A program made the translations under genes and the position numbers. Below, piece by piece: positions 1-9,940 of a DNA stretch of 64,000 bases. Source of the DNA: Maribacter algarum (ex Zhang et al. 2020). Lineage in GTDB: Bacteria > Bacteroidota > Bacteroidia > Flavobacteriales > Flavobacteriaceae. The notes beneath the pieces are model-generated. The model saw only the letters and a program-made list of their open reading frames with translations. It was not told the DNA's origin and ran no database searches. The stretch lies in NCBI RefSeq assembly GCF_005885635.1, contig NZ_VATY01000003.1:62001-126000 (forward strand). Direction: 5' to 3'. Each line of letters starts with the position of its first letter. Positions within the stretch are counted from its first letter, which is position 1.

Positions 1-143
1 TTATCCAAATGGACTTAATTACACCCTTTGTGTACTATTGTTTATTGCTATGATTAGTCCGTTTAAATTAAAAAAATGAAATTTGAGAAAAAGGTAGTGC
101 AAATAGCATATTACCATCTAAATAGGATATTAAACAGTACTAT
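1..143. other. leader region before the uronate operon
   Basis: This AT-rich stretch holds no open frame that I can support. It presumably carries the promoter of the uronate operon starting at 144, but I could not pick out a convincing TAnnTTTG element or a clear operator. The region may continue to the left of the window. Confidence 0.4.
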
Positions 144-974
144 ATGAGTAAAAAAGTCGTTGTTCTAACAGGTGCGGGAGGTGTCCTGTGTAGTACCTTA
201 GCACAGGCATTAGCCAAAGAAGGTCACAAAATTGCTGTCTTAGATTTAAACATAGAAGCTGCCAATATGGTTGTAGATTCTATTAACTCTTACGAAGGTG
301 AAGCCATAGGCGTAAAGGCCAATGTATTGAAAAAAGAATCGTTGGATTTGGCAAAAAAGGAAGTAAACAGGCAGCTAGGGCCATGTGATATTTTGATTAA
401 TGGAGCGGGAGGCAATCATCCCTTGGGAACAACAAGCAACCCTTACTTAAAAGAAGAAGACCTCAAAAACACAGCGGAGGGTTTTAAAACTTTTTTTGAC
501 TTAGATGCTGATGGCATTCAATTCACCTTCAATCTCAATTTTATAGGAACACTTTTACCAACTCAGGTTTTTGCTAGAGACATGGTGGGCAGAGAGGGAT
601 GTAGCATTCTCAATATTTCCTCTATGAATGCATTTACTCCCTTGACCAAAATTCCTGCATATAGCGGCGCTAAAGCAGCTGTGTCTAATTTTACGCAATG
701 GTTGGCGGTTCACTTTTCAAAAGTCGGTATCAGGGTTAATGCCTTGGCTCCAGGGTTTTTCTTAACCGACCAAAATAGAGCACTGTTAACCGACAAAGAT
801 GGTTCGTTAACGTCTAGGGGGAATACCATCATAGGTCAGACACCTATGGGAAGGTTTGGGGAGCCAGAAGACCTTATCGGAACAACATTGTGGCTTTGTA
901 GCGAAGGGGCCTCGTTTGTGACCGGAGTTGTAGTACCCGTTGATGGCGGGTTTAGCGCTTTTAGTGGAGTATAA
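144..974 (+). CDS. uxuB: SDR-family D-mannonate oxidoreductase (UxuB-type)
   Basis: The 276-residue protein is a short-chain dehydrogenase. It has an N-terminal nucleotide-binding motif (TGAGGVLC near residue 10), the NGAGG segment corresponding to NNAG (about 86-90), a catalytic Tyr-x3-Lys (YSGAK) and a C-terminal PVDGGF motif. It lies 20 bases upstream of the mannonate dehydratase gene. Bacteroidota often use an SDR in place of the long-chain enterobacterial UxuB, so the likely reaction is NADH-dependent reduction of fructuronate to mannonate. Function rests on family plus context; the exact substrate is inferred. As the first gene of the operon it sets transcription of the whole uronate set. 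Confidence 0.8.
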   Translation: MSKKVVVLTGAGGVLCSTLAQALAKEGHKIAVLDLNIEAANMVVDSINSYEGEAIGVKANVLKKESLDLAKKEVNRQLGPCDILINGAGGNHPLGTTSNPYLKEEDLKNTAEGFKTFFDLDADGIQFTFNLNFIGTLLPTQVFARDMVGREGCSILNISSMNAFTPLTKIPAYSGAKAAVSNFTQWLAVHFSKVGIRVNALAPGFFLTDQNRALLTDKDGSLTSRGNTIIGQTPMGRFGEPEDLIGTTLWLCSEGASFVTGVVVPVDGGFSAFSGV

Positions 975-994
975 TTGAATTTAACGAACATAAA

Positions 995-2188
995 ATGAAT
1001 TTGACATTGGAACAAACTTGGCGCTGGTACGGGCCCAATGACCCAGTATCTTTAGAAGATATAAAACAGGCGGGTGCTACTGGGGTAGTCTCCGCATTAC
1101 ATCACATACCCAACGGGCAGATATGGACCGTCTCGGAAATTAATAAAAGAAAGAATGAAATAGAAGCTGCCGGACTTAGTTGGTCCGTTGTGGAAAGTGT
1201 TCCGATTCATGAGGCTATCAAAACACAGGCAGATGGATATATGGCATATATTGAAAACTACAAAAAAACACTTTCCAATTTAGGTGTTTGTGGAATTGAT
1301 ATCGTTTGCTACAATTTCATGCCCGTTTTAGATTGGACACGTACGAACCTGAATTACGAAGTTGATGATGGGTCTACCGCTTTACGATTTGAGGCTGCCG
1401 CGTTTGCTGCATTTGAGCTCTATTTATTGAAAAGACCTGGAGCCGAAGAAACGTACAACGACAAACAAAAAGAGGCTGCAAAGTCGTATTACAATAAACT
1501 TACGGCCGAAGAAAGACAACAACTCTCCAACAATATTATAGCTGGTCTGCCTGGTGCGGAAGAAGGTTATTCGTTGGATGAATTCAACAATATTCTCGCA
1601 ACCTATGGGGCCATTGGGCCAACACAGCTCAAAAAACACCTGTTCGAATTTCTAGGGCACATTATCCCTGCAGCGGAGAACGCTGGGGTCTTGATGTGCA
1701 TCCACCCCGATGACCCCCCTTATCCAATATTAGGATTGCCGAGAGTGGTCAGTACCGAAAATGATATTATTGAGCTATACAACGCAGTTGATAGCCCAAA
1801 TAACGGACTTACTTTTTGCACAGGTTCGTTTGGTGTTCGCGAGGACAATGATTTGGCCGGTATGGTAGAACGTTTGGGCTGTCGTATTCATTTTATTCAT
1901 CTTAGAAGTACAAAACGTGATGAGGAAGGTAATTTTCACGAAGCCAATCATCTAGAAGGTGATGTTGACATGTACGCTGTTATGAAAGCTTTGGTGAAAG
2001 AACAAGAAAAGAGAAGATTGGCTGGAAGAAAAGATAGACGAATGCCCATGAGACCAGACCATGGACATAAGATGCTTGATGATTTAAAGAAGAAAACCAA
2101 TCCCGGGTATTCTGGAATAGGAAGGTTAAGAGGTCTTGCTGAATTACGAGGCCTCGAACTAGGAATTAGAAAATCGATTTTAAACTAA
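995..2188 (+). CDS. uxuA: mannonate dehydratase
   Basis: The 397-residue length and sequence match UxuA, a cytoplasmic TIM-barrel enzyme that dehydrates D-mannonate to 2-keto-3-deoxygluconate (KDG). Visible family signatures are the CIHPDDPP segment (about residue 235), the FCTGSFG segment carrying the metal-binding Cys, a FIHLRS segment, and the C-terminal RPDHGH and [11 protein letters not shown] motifs. It follows the SDR gene by 20 bases and precedes kduI by 25 bases. Together with UxaC (minus strand, 7808-9208) and the SDR it completes glucuronate -> fructuronate -> mannonate -> KDG. Confidence 0.96.
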   Translation: MNLTLEQTWRWYGPNDPVSLEDIKQAGATGVVSALHHIPNGQIWTVSEINKRKNEIEAAGLSWSVVESVPIHEAIKTQADGYMAYIENYKKTLSNLGVCGIDIVCYNFMPVLDWTRTNLNYEVDDGSTALRFEAAAFAAFELYLLKRPGAEETYNDKQKEAAKSYYNKLTAEERQQLSNNIIAGLPGAEEGYSLDEFNNILATYGAIGPTQLKKHLFEFLGHIIPAAENAGVLMCIHPDDPPYPILGLPRVVSTENDIIELYNAVDSPNNGLTFCTGSFGVREDNDLAGMVERLGCRIHFIHLRSTKRDEEGNFHEANHLEGDVDMYAVMKALVKEQEKRRLAGRKDRRMPMRPDHGHKMLDDLKKKTNPGYSGIGRLRGLAELRGLELGIRKSILN

Positions 2189-2213
2189 ACAGAAAAAACT
2201 TAAACACAATATA

Positions 2214-3053
2214 ATGTCAATATCGTACGAAACAAGATATGCTTCCCACCCAGAAGCAGTTAAGAAATATAACACTACCGAATTACGAGATGAATTTCTC
2301 ATCGATAGTCTAATGCAAAAAGGAAAAATCAATTTAACCTATACACATTATGATAGGTATATTGCTGGGTCTGCAGTTCCCCAAGGTTCTTTAAAGCTAG
2401 AGGCAATTGACCCTCTAAAAGCCGAATATTTTTTGGAACGACGTGAACTAGGCATTATCAATATAGGAGGTAGTGGCGCTGTTGAAGTTGACGGAACATC
2501 CTACAAACTAGGACATAAAGATGCATTGTATGTAGGCATGGGCGCTAAAGAAGTTATTTTCAAAAGTGATGATGCCGGAAAACCAGCTAAATTTTATTTG
2601 AATTCCGCACCTGCGCACACTACATATCCTACCAAAAAAGTGACTTTGGCAGCAGCTAATAAATTAGAATTAGGGTCCATGGAAACTGCAAACCATCGCA
2701 CGGTAAGTCAGATGATTATCGGCGGTGTGGTAACTACTTGCCAACTTCAAATGGGAATGACCGAATTGAAAACAGGCAGCGTTTGGAATACGATGCCCGC
2801 CCATGTTCATGACCGCAGAATGGAGATTTACTTTTATTTAGATGTTCCAGAAGGACAGTCTGTTTGTCATTTTATGGGACAACCTCAAGAAACACGACAT
2901 ATTTGGATGCAAAATCATGAAGCAGTGATATCGCCACCTTGGTCAATACACTGCGGCTCCGGAACCTCGAACTATACGTTCATTTGGGGTATGGCCGGAG
3001 AGAATTTGGACTATAGCGATATGGATGTTGCCAAAATAACAGATTTAAGATAG
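2214..3053 (+). CDS. kduI: 5-dehydro-4-deoxy-D-glucuronate isomerase
   Basis: The 279-residue protein is KduI, a cupin-fold zinc enzyme that isomerises 5-keto-4-deoxyuronate (DKI) to 3-deoxy-hexosulosuronate (DKII). The zinc-site motif [14 protein letters not shown] (about residues 195-208) and the later IHCGSG histidine are present, as is the terminal WGMAGEN signature. Its substrate comes from unsaturated uronates released by polysaccharide lyases, so the organism probably depolymerises pectin, glycosaminoglycan-like or related algal polymers elsewhere in the genome. The stop is only 4 bases before the kduD start, so the two are very likely co-translated. Confidence 0.96.
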   Translation: MSISYETRYASHPEAVKKYNTTELRDEFLIDSLMQKGKINLTYTHYDRYIAGSAVPQGSLKLEAIDPLKAEYFLERRELGIINIGGSGAVEVDGTSYKLGHKDALYVGMGAKEVIFKSDDAGKPAKFYLNSAPAHTTYPTKKVTLAAANKLELGSMETANHRTVSQMIIGGVVTTCQLQMGMTELKTGSVWNTMPAHVHDRRMEIYFYLDVPEGQSVCHFMGQPQETRHIWMQNHEAVISPPWSIHCGSGTSNYTFIWGMAGENLDYSDMDVAKITDLR

Positions 3054-3057
3054 CTAT

Positions 3058-3852
3058 ATGAGTACGGAACTTTTCAACCTTAAGGGAAAAATAGCTTTGG
3101 TTACAGGAAGTACCCACGGACTTGGAATGGCTATGGCAAATGGACTTGGCAAAGCTGGTGCTACCATCATTGTAAACGGAAACTCTTCACAACAAAAAAT
3201 CGATGACGCTGTAAAACACTATGAAAGAGAGGGTGTCAAAGCCGTAGGGTACAAATTTAATGTAGCGGATGAAGCCCAAGTGCTCGATGCTCTTAGCAAA
3301 ATTCAAAGTGAGGTCGGACCAATTGACATTCTTGTTAATAATGCGGGTATCATTAAAAGAACGCCCTTGGAGGAGATGGAGGTGGCCGATTTCAAGGAAG
3401 TTATAGATATCGATTTGGTAAGTCCGTTTATCATGTCAAAACATGTTGTCAAAACCATGATTGCCCGCAAGCAAGGAAAAATAATCAATATTTGTTCGAT
3501 GATGAGCGAACTCGGCAGAAATACCGTGGGAGCTTACGCAGCGGCAAAAGGCGGCCTTAAAATGCTAACGCAGAACATGGCTACGGAATGGGCAAAACAC
3601 AACATTCAGATTAATGGCATTGGTCCCGGTTATTTTGCCACTTTGCAAACAGCTCCAATTCGAGTTGACGGGCATCCTTTTAATGAATTTATCATAAACC
3701 GAACCCCAGCGGCCAAATGGGGTGACCCAGATGATTTAGCTGGAGCAGCTATTTTTCTTGCCTCAAGGGCAAGCGATTTTGTAAACGGTCATATACTTTA
3801 TGTCGACGGCGGAATTCTGGCGACAATTGGTAAACCCTCAAATGAGAACTAA
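3058..3852 (+). CDS. kduD: 2-dehydro-3-deoxy-D-gluconate 5-dehydrogenase
   Basis: This is a classical SDR of 264 residues with TGSTHGLG (about 16-23), NNAGI (about 92) and catalytic YAAAK motifs, ending in a YVDGG segment. Position immediately after kduI indicates the KduD reaction: DKII reduced with NAD(P)H to KDG. The related gluconate 5-dehydrogenases have the same fold, so substrate assignment relies on the kduI neighbour. It joins the unsaturated-uronate branch to the KDG pool that KdgK and the aldolase consume. Confidence 0.9.
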   Translation: MSTELFNLKGKIALVTGSTHGLGMAMANGLGKAGATIIVNGNSSQQKIDDAVKHYEREGVKAVGYKFNVADEAQVLDALSKIQSEVGPIDILVNNAGIIKRTPLEEMEVADFKEVIDIDLVSPFIMSKHVVKTMIARKQGKIINICSMMSELGRNTVGAYAAAKGGLKMLTQNMATEWAKHNIQINGIGPGYFATLQTAPIRVDGHPFNEFIINRTPAAKWGDPDDLAGAAIFLASRASDFVNGHILYVDGGILATIGKPSNEN

Positions 3853-3863
3853 TAGAATCGAGC

Positions 3864-5045
3864 ATGAAAAATCATAACCTTTATATTTCCTTATTTACAC
3901 TAATGCTGCTTTTGTCATGTGGTGAAGATGACAAAGGTGGTAAAACGATTGTAGTGAATAATTCAATGGATATCGAACGTTCCTTTGAAACGGTTTCCGT
4001 GGATATTGCTTCTCTGGAATTGGGTAATATAAATGGAAATATTATTCTTAGTGATGCCATAACCCAAAAAGAAGTAGTTACACAACAATCCGATTCCAAC
4101 GGTGATGGGCAGCTAGATGCAATTCTATTTCAGCCTGAAGTTCCCGCAAATGGTGAAAGAATCTTTAAGGTAACCGTTTCTGATAAATCATCCAAAATTG
4201 ACTATATACCAGCTTGCTATTCTCGATTCGTACCAGAGAGAACCGATGATTACGCATGGGAAAACAATCGGGTCGCGTTTAGAACTTATGGCCCTACCGC
4301 ACAAAAAATGAAAGAGGAGGGTATTAAGGGCGGCACCTTATCAAGCGGTATGGATGCATGGTTAAAACGAGTAGATTACCCCATCATAAACAAATGGTAT
4401 AAAAAAGAACTGGAAACAGATGGAAGTTACCATAAAGATGACGGCGAAGGCCTTGATAATTTTCACGTAGGAATCAGTAGAGGGATCGGTGGCATCGCCA
4501 AAAAGATTGATACTACTTATCATATTTCAAAGAATTTTACTTCATGGAAAACACTGAGCACGGGACCCGTTCGTACCAGCTTCGTATTGACCTATGCAGA
4601 TTGGGATGCCGCGGGAAACAAAATATCAGAGGAGAAAAAGATAACGCTTGACTATGGTAGTAACTTATCCAAATTTGAGATTACCCTTAAAGGAACTGAC
4701 ACTATCTCAGCCGGACTTACCCTGCATGAAAAAGATGGGGAAATCGGGGTAGATGAAAACAACAATTGGATAAGCTATTGGGAACCCCATGAAGATTCGG
4801 AATTAGGTACAGGAATAGTCGTACCGGAAAATGGTATGATAGGCCATGAACATTTTGTAACCGAGAGAAAAGATGAGAGCAACCTATTCGCCCACATCAA
4901 AACAAAAAACAACAAAGCTGTCTATTATGCCGGTTTTGGGTGGAAGAAAAGTGGTCAGTTTACCAATAAAGCCGAGTGGGATAGCTACTTGAACGACTTC
5001 TCGGAGCGATTAAAAAATCCATTGAATGTAACGATTAAAGAATAA
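3864..5045 (+). CDS. DUF4861-family lipoprotein
   Basis: The 393-residue protein starts with a lipoprotein signal (hydrophobic stretch, then LLLSCGED, Cys at about residue 20), so the mature form is probably anchored in an envelope membrane. The body matches the DUF4861 type found in Bacteroidota polysaccharide-utilisation and uronate loci; it is beta-rich with several conserved Trp/Tyr segments. No catalytic residues can be named. It sits 11 bases after kduD and 2 bases before the TRAP binding-protein gene, so a role in handling uronate oligomers at the cell surface or in the periplasm is plausible but inferred. Confidence 0.8.
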   Translation: MKNHNLYISLFTLMLLLSCGEDDKGGKTIVVNNSMDIERSFETVSVDIASLELGNINGNIILSDAITQKEVVTQQSDSNGDGQLDAILFQPEVPANGERIFKVTVSDKSSKIDYIPACYSRFVPERTDDYAWENNRVAFRTYGPTAQKMKEEGIKGGTLSSGMDAWLKRVDYPIINKWYKKELETDGSYHKDDGEGLDNFHVGISRGIGGIAKKIDTTYHISKNFTSWKTLSTGPVRTSFVLTYADWDAAGNKISEEKKITLDYGSNLSKFEITLKGTDTISAGLTLHEKDGEIGVDENNNWISYWEPHEDSELGTGIVVPENGMIGHEHFVTERKDESNLFAHIKTKNNKAVYYAGFGWKKSGQFTNKAEWDSYLNDFSERLKNPLNVTIKE

Positions 5046-5047
5046 AA

Positions 5048-6022
5048 ATGAAATTTAGGAACCTTTTAGTACTGATTCTGATTTCAGCTCTTATCAATTC
5101 TTGTTCAGAAGCGAAGGGTTCAAAAACGCTACGATTAGGGCATGGGCTAGATGTTAGCCATTCCGTTCATAAGGCCATGGTAAAAATGGGTGAAGACTTG
5201 GAGCGTATTTCAGCTGGCAAACTAAAACTCGAAATTTACCCCAGTCAACAACTAGGAACTGAACGTCAATGCTTGGAATTACTACAAATCGGGAGTTTGG
5301 ATATGACGAAGGTTTCCGTAGGAGTGTTGGAAAATTTTGCCCCTAAAATGAAAGTCTTAGGGCTCCCTTTTCTGTTTCGTGGAAGGGAACATGCTTTTAA
5401 AGTACTGGATGGGCCAATAGGACAGCAATTATTAGAAGACGGAGAAAAATATTGGCTTAAAGGCCTCGGTTATTATGACGCTGGTAGTAGAAGTTTTTAC
5501 ACAAAGAAACCCGTTCGAACCCCAGAAGATTTGGAAGGTCAAAAAATTCGGGTAATGGAAAGTGTTACGGCTATGGACATGGTTCGTGGTCTTGGAGGCT
5601 CACCTACCCCTATTTCTTGGGGTGAACTTTATACAGCCTTACAACAAGGGGTTGTAGATGGTGCGGAAAACAACCCGCCCAGTTTTTATCTTTCAAGACA
5701 TTACGAGGTTTGTAAGTACTATACCTTGAACGAACACACTGTTTTACCTGATGTTCTCTTAGCAGGGCCTCATCTTTGGGAAAAATTGTCAGCCGAAGAA
5801 CAGGGCTGGTTAAAGCAAGCTGTGGAAACTTCCGTTGTCTACCAACGTAAACTTTGGTTAGAAGCCGAAAATGAGGCCTTAAAGGCCCTAGAAGAAGCTG
5901 GTGTGCAAATCATTCGGCCCGATAAAAAATTGTTTTCCGATAAAATCAAGGATTCTTTTGATAAGTATAAGAATGAACCGGAAATGTTTGATTTAATCAA
6001 AAAAATACAGAACACTAAATAA
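5048..6022 (+). CDS. TRAP transporter substrate-binding protein (DctP family)
   Basis: This 324-residue binding protein belongs to the DctP/TAXI-like TRAP family: GHGLDVSHSVHKAM at the mature N-terminus, the LGLPFLF segment, the GQKIRVMES segment carrying the usual carboxylate-binding Arg, and the QQGVVDGAENNP signature. The N-terminus ends in ALINSC, a lipobox, so it is probably a lipoprotein rather than a free periplasmic protein. The neighbourhood says the ligand is a hexuronate or unsaturated uronate, not a C4-dicarboxylate. The permease genes follow. Confidence 0.92.
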   Translation: MKFRNLLVLILISALINSCSEAKGSKTLRLGHGLDVSHSVHKAMVKMGEDLERISAGKLKLEIYPSQQLGTERQCLELLQIGSLDMTKVSVGVLENFAPKMKVLGLPFLFRGREHAFKVLDGPIGQQLLEDGEKYWLKGLGYYDAGSRSFYTKKPVRTPEDLEGQKIRVMESVTAMDMVRGLGGSPTPISWGELYTALQQGVVDGAENNPPSFYLSRHYEVCKYYTLNEHTVLPDVLLAGPHLWEKLSAEEQGWLKQAVETSVVYQRKLWLEAENEALKALEEAGVQIIRPDKKLFSDKIKDSFDKYKNEPEMFDLIKKIQNTK

Positions 6023-6042
6023 AATGAACAAAAATTTAGCTT

Positions 6043-6504
6043 ATGGACCTGAGAAAAACCGTTGATAAGATTTTGGCTAATTTTCTGGTCATTATAATGG
6101 CTATTATGGTCATTAATGTACTATGGCAGGTTGCCAGCAGATTCATTCTAGGTTCGCCCAGTTCATTCACCGATGAATTGGCCCGCTATCTCATGATATG
6201 GATAGGTATTTTGGGAGCCGCCTATGTCGCGGGTAGAAATATGCACGTAGCGATTGATGTAATACCCAGACGTTTAAGTAAACCGGCACAAAGAAGATTA
6301 AAACTAATCGTGCGAGTATTGATTATTCTTTTTTGCTTTCTAGCAATGGTTATTGGAGGCTCAAGACTTGTGTACATAACATATGTTCTGGGTCAAAATT
6401 CCCCTGCACTTCAGGTGCCATTGGCGGTGGTATACATGGTAATTCCTCTCAGTGGTCTCCTTATCATCTACTACAAAATTTCAGATATCCAAAAAAAAGA
6501 ATAG
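6043..6504 (+). CDS. TRAP transporter small permease (DctQ family)
   Basis: The 153-residue protein has four predicted membrane segments (about 12-33, 48-65, 88-107, 128-146) and the DELARYLMIW motif typical of DctQ subunits. It is an integral inner-membrane subunit that pairs with the large permease encoded 2 bases downstream. The tight spacing implies translational coupling with that gene. Confidence 0.93.
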   Translation: MDLRKTVDKILANFLVIIMAIMVINVLWQVASRFILGSPSSFTDELARYLMIWIGILGAAYVAGRNMHVAIDVIPRRLSKPAQRRLKLIVRVLIILFCFLAMVIGGSRLVYITYVLGQNSPALQVPLAVVYMVIPLSGLLIIYYKISDIQKKE

Positions 6505-6506
6505 CC

Positions 6507-7802
6507 ATGGAATATGTCCCCATACTTGTTTTAGTGTTGAGTTTTATATGTCTCTTGGCCATTGGAACACCTGTCGCATGGAGTATTGCCATTTCATCAT
6601 TACTCACGCTTCTGGTTAGTATTCCTATTTTGCCAGCAGCTACAACGGTTTCCCAACGTTTGGGGACTGGATTAGATAGTTTCGCCCTCTTAGCGATACC
6701 CCTATTTATACTTTCAGGGGAATTAATGAACAAGGGCGGTATTGCCCATCGACTAATTGCCTTCGCCAAAACATTGGTTGGGGCCTTACCAGGTGGTTTG
6801 GCACTAATCAATATTATCTCAGCCATGCTTATGGGCGCTATTGCAGGATCTGCCATGGCAGCTGCATCGGCAATGGGAAGTATCCTAGGCCCTGAAATGG
6901 AAAAGGAAGGTTATTCGAGAGAGTTTGGAGCGGCAGTGAATATTACTGCGGCGACCACGGGCTTGATAATCCCTCCAAGTAATGTATTGATTGTCTATTC
7001 CTTGGCTAGTGGCGGTGCCTCCATTGCAGCGTTATTTCTGGCAGGTTATATCCCAGGAATTCTTACGGGGCTTTTTCTTATGATCGTAGCTTCCATTTGG
7101 GCCAGGAAAAAAGGCTACAAGGTTGGCAAAAGAAGTAGTATGAAACAGGTTTTCAAAACATTTGTTGATGCCTTGCCGAGTCTTTTTATGTTGGTAGTAG
7201 TCATCGGGGGAATTGTCACCGGTATTTTTACGGCCACCGAAGCATCGGCCATTGCTGTCTTATATAGTTTCTTATTGGGGCTTTTTTATAGTGAAATCAA
7301 TTTGCCTAAAATGCCTCAGATTTTGCTTGATTCTACAGCAACTACGGCTATTGTGATGCTATTGATAGGAGCGTCTATGAGCATGTCATGGGCATTGAGC
7401 TACGAAAACATTCCTCAGGATATAAGTTCAGGCCTATTGGCTTTAAGTGATAATCCCGTTGTAATTCTTTTGATTATTAACCTACTCTTGTTATTCGTGG
7501 GAATTTTTATGGATATGACTCCGGCTGTACTTATTTTCACCCCTATTTTCTTACCCGTAGTTACTACCTTGGGTCTAGACCCTGTTCATTTCGGAATTAT
7601 TATGGTTCTCAACCTTTGTATTGGTCTTTGTACGCCCCCTGTAGGTTCTGTGTTGTTTGTTGGCGTGGGTATTGCAAAAACATCCATAGAAAAGGTGGTA
7701 AAACCCCTATTGCCACTGTTTATCGCAATGATTATTTCTTTATTCTTGGTAACTTATTTTCCTGAATTAAGTCTTTGGCTACCAAGACAATTTGGCTTTT
7801 AA
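6507..7802 (+). CDS. TRAP transporter large permease (DctM family)
   Basis: The 431-residue protein is the ion-coupled large subunit with about 12 membrane segments. The open frame extends upstream to 6333, but that part overlaps the DctQ gene and is not membrane-like. The ATG at 6507, 2 bases after the DctQ stop, gives the normal N-terminus. Family motifs such as GSAMAAASAMGSI, PPSNVLIVYS and the late CIGLCTPPVGSVLF are visible. The gene ends only 5 bases from the end of the convergent uxaC gene, leaving no room for a private terminator. Confidence 0.93.
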   Translation: MEYVPILVLVLSFICLLAIGTPVAWSIAISSLLTLLVSIPILPAATTVSQRLGTGLDSFALLAIPLFILSGELMNKGGIAHRLIAFAKTLVGALPGGLALINIISAMLMGAIAGSAMAAASAMGSILGPEMEKEGYSREFGAAVNITAATTGLIIPPSNVLIVYSLASGGASIAALFLAGYIPGILTGLFLMIVASIWARKKGYKVGKRSSMKQVFKTFVDALPSLFMLVVVIGGIVTGIFTATEASAIAVLYSFLLGLFYSEINLPKMPQILLDSTATTAIVMLLIGASMSMSWALSYENIPQDISSGLLALSDNPVVILLIINLLLLFVGIFMDMTPAVLIFTPIFLPVVTTLGLDPVHFGIIMVLNLCIGLCTPPVGSVLFVGVGIAKTSIEKVVKPLLPLFIAMIISLFLVTYFPELSLWLPRQFGF

Positions 7803-7807
7803 GAAAA

Positions 7808-9208
7808 TTATATTCCGAAATACTCTTTGGCATTATTGTAGCATATATCACTCACAATCTTGCCTAGCCATTTTTCGTCCTGAGGTAACTCGCCATTTTC
7901 AACATCTTTCCCAATAAGATTGCAAAGAATCCTTCTAAAATATTCATGCCGAGGAAAGGAAAGAAAACTGCGAGAATCCGTTAGCATACCTACAAAGCAA
8001 CTTAGCAGGCCCATATTCGATAATGTATTTAATTGTTTTTCCATGCCGTCTTTTTGGTCTAAAAACCACCATGCCGAACCAAATTGAACTTTTCCTTTAA
8101 TAGTTCCATCATTAAAGTTCCCGGCCATAGTTGCGAAAACCTCATTATCTGACGGGTTTAAATTGTAAAGGACGGTTTTTGCAAGCTCGTTGGTACTGTC
8201 TAAATCGTTTAAAAATCCACTTAAAGCCCTCGCTTGCGAAAAATCACCCATGGAATCAAAACCTGTATCGGGTCCTAAAGACCTTAATAATCTTGTGTTA
8301 TTGTTTCGAATTGCTCCCAAATGAAACTGTTGCGTCCATCCTTGTTTGTAATATTGTCTAGCAAGAAAGAGTAAGGTTTTCGACTTAAAAAAATGTACCT
8401 CATTAGCAGAAAGTGATTTTCCATCTTTCAGCTTCACGAAAAGTTTTTTACAATTGTATTCCTCCTTTTCAAAATAATATAATTGCTCCAAACCGTGATC
8501 GGCAAGTCTCCCACCCGCTTCATGAAAATAATCGATTCTGTTTTCCAAAGCAGAAAGCAAATCATCATAACTATTGATACGATTTCCTACAGCGGTTTCA
8601 AGTTTTTCAACGAATCGCAAATAACTCTCTGTGTCTTCAACAGCAAAAGCCTTGTCTGGTCGAAAGGTTGGAAACACCTTAGGTGAAATTCCTTGTTCTT
8701 GAATGCTTTTATGATACTCCAAGCTATCAGTTGGGTCATCGGTTGTGCAAAGAAATTCCACCTTCTTTTGTTGTAACAGACCCAATGTATGATGAGTTGT
8801 TTCTTGTAATTTTTTTGAACTGATATCATAAATTAATTCCGCATTCGTAGTTGATAACAGTTCATCGATTCCAAAATATCGTTGTAATTCCAAATGGGTC
8901 CAATGGTACAAGGGGTTCCTTACAGTATATGGAACGGTTTCCGCCCATTTCAAAAACTTCTCTTTGTCGGAAGCCTTCCCAGTAATATATTCTTCATCAA
9001 TCCCCAAGGCACGCATTGCTCTCCATTTGTAATGGTCGCCTGCCAGCCAAACCTGACTAATATTTTCAAAAACCCGATTATGGGCAATTTCGTTTGGTGA
9101 AAGGTGATTATGATAATCGATTATGGGCAGCTCCTTGGCATATCCATGGTATAGCGAAATAGCAAATTGGTTTTGCAACAAAAAATCATCACTTATAAAA
9201 GTTTTCAT
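7808..9208 (-). CDS. uxaC: glucuronate isomerase (uronate isomerase)
   Basis: The 466-residue product matches UxaC, which converts D-glucuronate to fructuronate and galacturonate to tagaturonate. Motifs are PIIDYHNHLSP near the N-terminus (amidohydrolase metal His pair), LCTTDDPTD in the middle and the LTDSRSF segment near the C-terminus. I chose the ATG at 9208 (MKTFISDDFL) rather than the longer frame to 9247, because the longer frame would run into the upstream aldolase gene and homologues begin this way. It is the last gene of the minus-strand kdgK-aldolase-uxaC operon. Confidence 0.95.
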   Translation of the reverse strand: MKTFISDDFLLQNQFAISLYHGYAKELPIIDYHNHLSPNEIAHNRVFENISQVWLAGDHYKWRAMRALGIDEEYITGKASDKEKFLKWAETVPYTVRNPLYHWTHLELQRYFGIDELLSTTNAELIYDISSKKLQETTHHTLGLLQQKKVEFLCTTDDPTDSLEYHKSIQEQGISPKVFPTFRPDKAFAVEDTESYLRFVEKLETAVGNRINSYDDLLSALENRIDYFHEAGGRLADHGLEQLYYFEKEEYNCKKLFVKLKDGKSLSANEVHFFKSKTLLFLARQYYKQGWTQQFHLGAIRNNNTRLLRSLGPDTGFDSMGDFSQARALSGFLNDLDSTNELAKTVLYNLNPSDNEVFATMAGNFNDGTIKGKVQFGSAWWFLDQKDGMEKQLNTLSNMGLLSCFVGMLTDSRSFLSFPRHEYFRRILCNLIGKDVENGELPQDEKWLGKIVSDICYNNAKEYFGI

Positions 9209-9218
9209 ATGAAAATTG

Positions 9219-9887
9219 TTAGGCCTGCAATTTTTTGATAAGTGCAAGCGTATTGGATACCTTTTTTTTCAATTCACCGAAATTCTCATTAACGAGTATT
9301 TCTTTACTAATAAGTTTAGAACCCATACCGACACAGGTGACCCCTGCATCGAACCATCCCTTAAGATTGGATTCTTCGGTACTTACACCTCCTGTAGGCA
9401 TGACACTCGTCCATGGTTGTGGGCCTTTGATAGCTTTTACAAACCCAGGGCCGTAAGTTGAACCTGGAAAGAGTTTTACGATTTCACAACCTAATTCCTC
9501 GGCTTTGTTTATTTCGGTCAAGGAACCGCAACCGGGAGACCAGAGTACTTTTCTTCTGTTACAAACCATTGCAATATCTTCCCGAAGGGATGGGGTAACA
9601 ATGAAATTAGCTCCCATCTGCATGAACATACTAGCTGCTCCCGCATCGGTTATTGAACCAACTCCCATAATCATTCCGGGGAGTTCTTTAATCGCGTATT
9701 TATTCAGCGATGAAAACACTTCAAGGGCGAAATCACCGCGAGCCGTAAATTCAATAAGGCGCGCGCCTCCATCATAACAGGCCTTTAAAACCTTTTTACC
9801 CAACTCGATATCGGGATGGTAAAACAATGGAACCATTCCTGATTCCTTCATAACCGTTGCTACTTCAATTCTTGAATATTGCGCCAT
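9219..9887 (-). CDS. eda: KDPG / 4-hydroxy-2-oxoglutarate aldolase
   Basis: A 222-residue class I aldolase that cleaves 2-keto-3-deoxy-6-phosphogluconate to pyruvate and glyceraldehyde-3-phosphate. The catalytic Glu in LIEFTARG (Glu46) and the Schiff-base Lys in EIVKLFPG (Lys138) are both in place, followed by the TGGVS phosphate-binding turn. It lies between kdgK (upstream) and uxaC (10 bases downstream), which matches its place as the last pathway step. The length is slightly above the enterobacterial form (about 213) but normal for Bacteroidota. Confidence 0.95.
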   Translation of the reverse strand: MAQYSRIEVATVMKESGMVPLFYHPDIELGKKVLKACYDGGARLIEFTARGDFALEVFSSLNKYAIKELPGMIMGVGSITDAGAASMFMQMGANFIVTPSLREDIAMVCNRRKVLWSPGCGSLTEINKAEELGCEIVKLFPGSTYGPGFVKAIKGPQPWTSVMPTGGVSTEESNLKGWFDAGVTCVGMGSKLISKEILVNENFGELKKKVSNTLALIKKLQA

Positions 9888-9940
9888 TTTTATGGACTAT
9901 ATGATTTTTAGACTATTGAAATAACCACTTTTTAGAGCAC

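Noticed and set aside
6333-6506. N-terminal extension of the TRAP large permease
   Set aside because: It overlaps the small permease gene and lacks membrane character; the ATG at 6507 gives the normal start.
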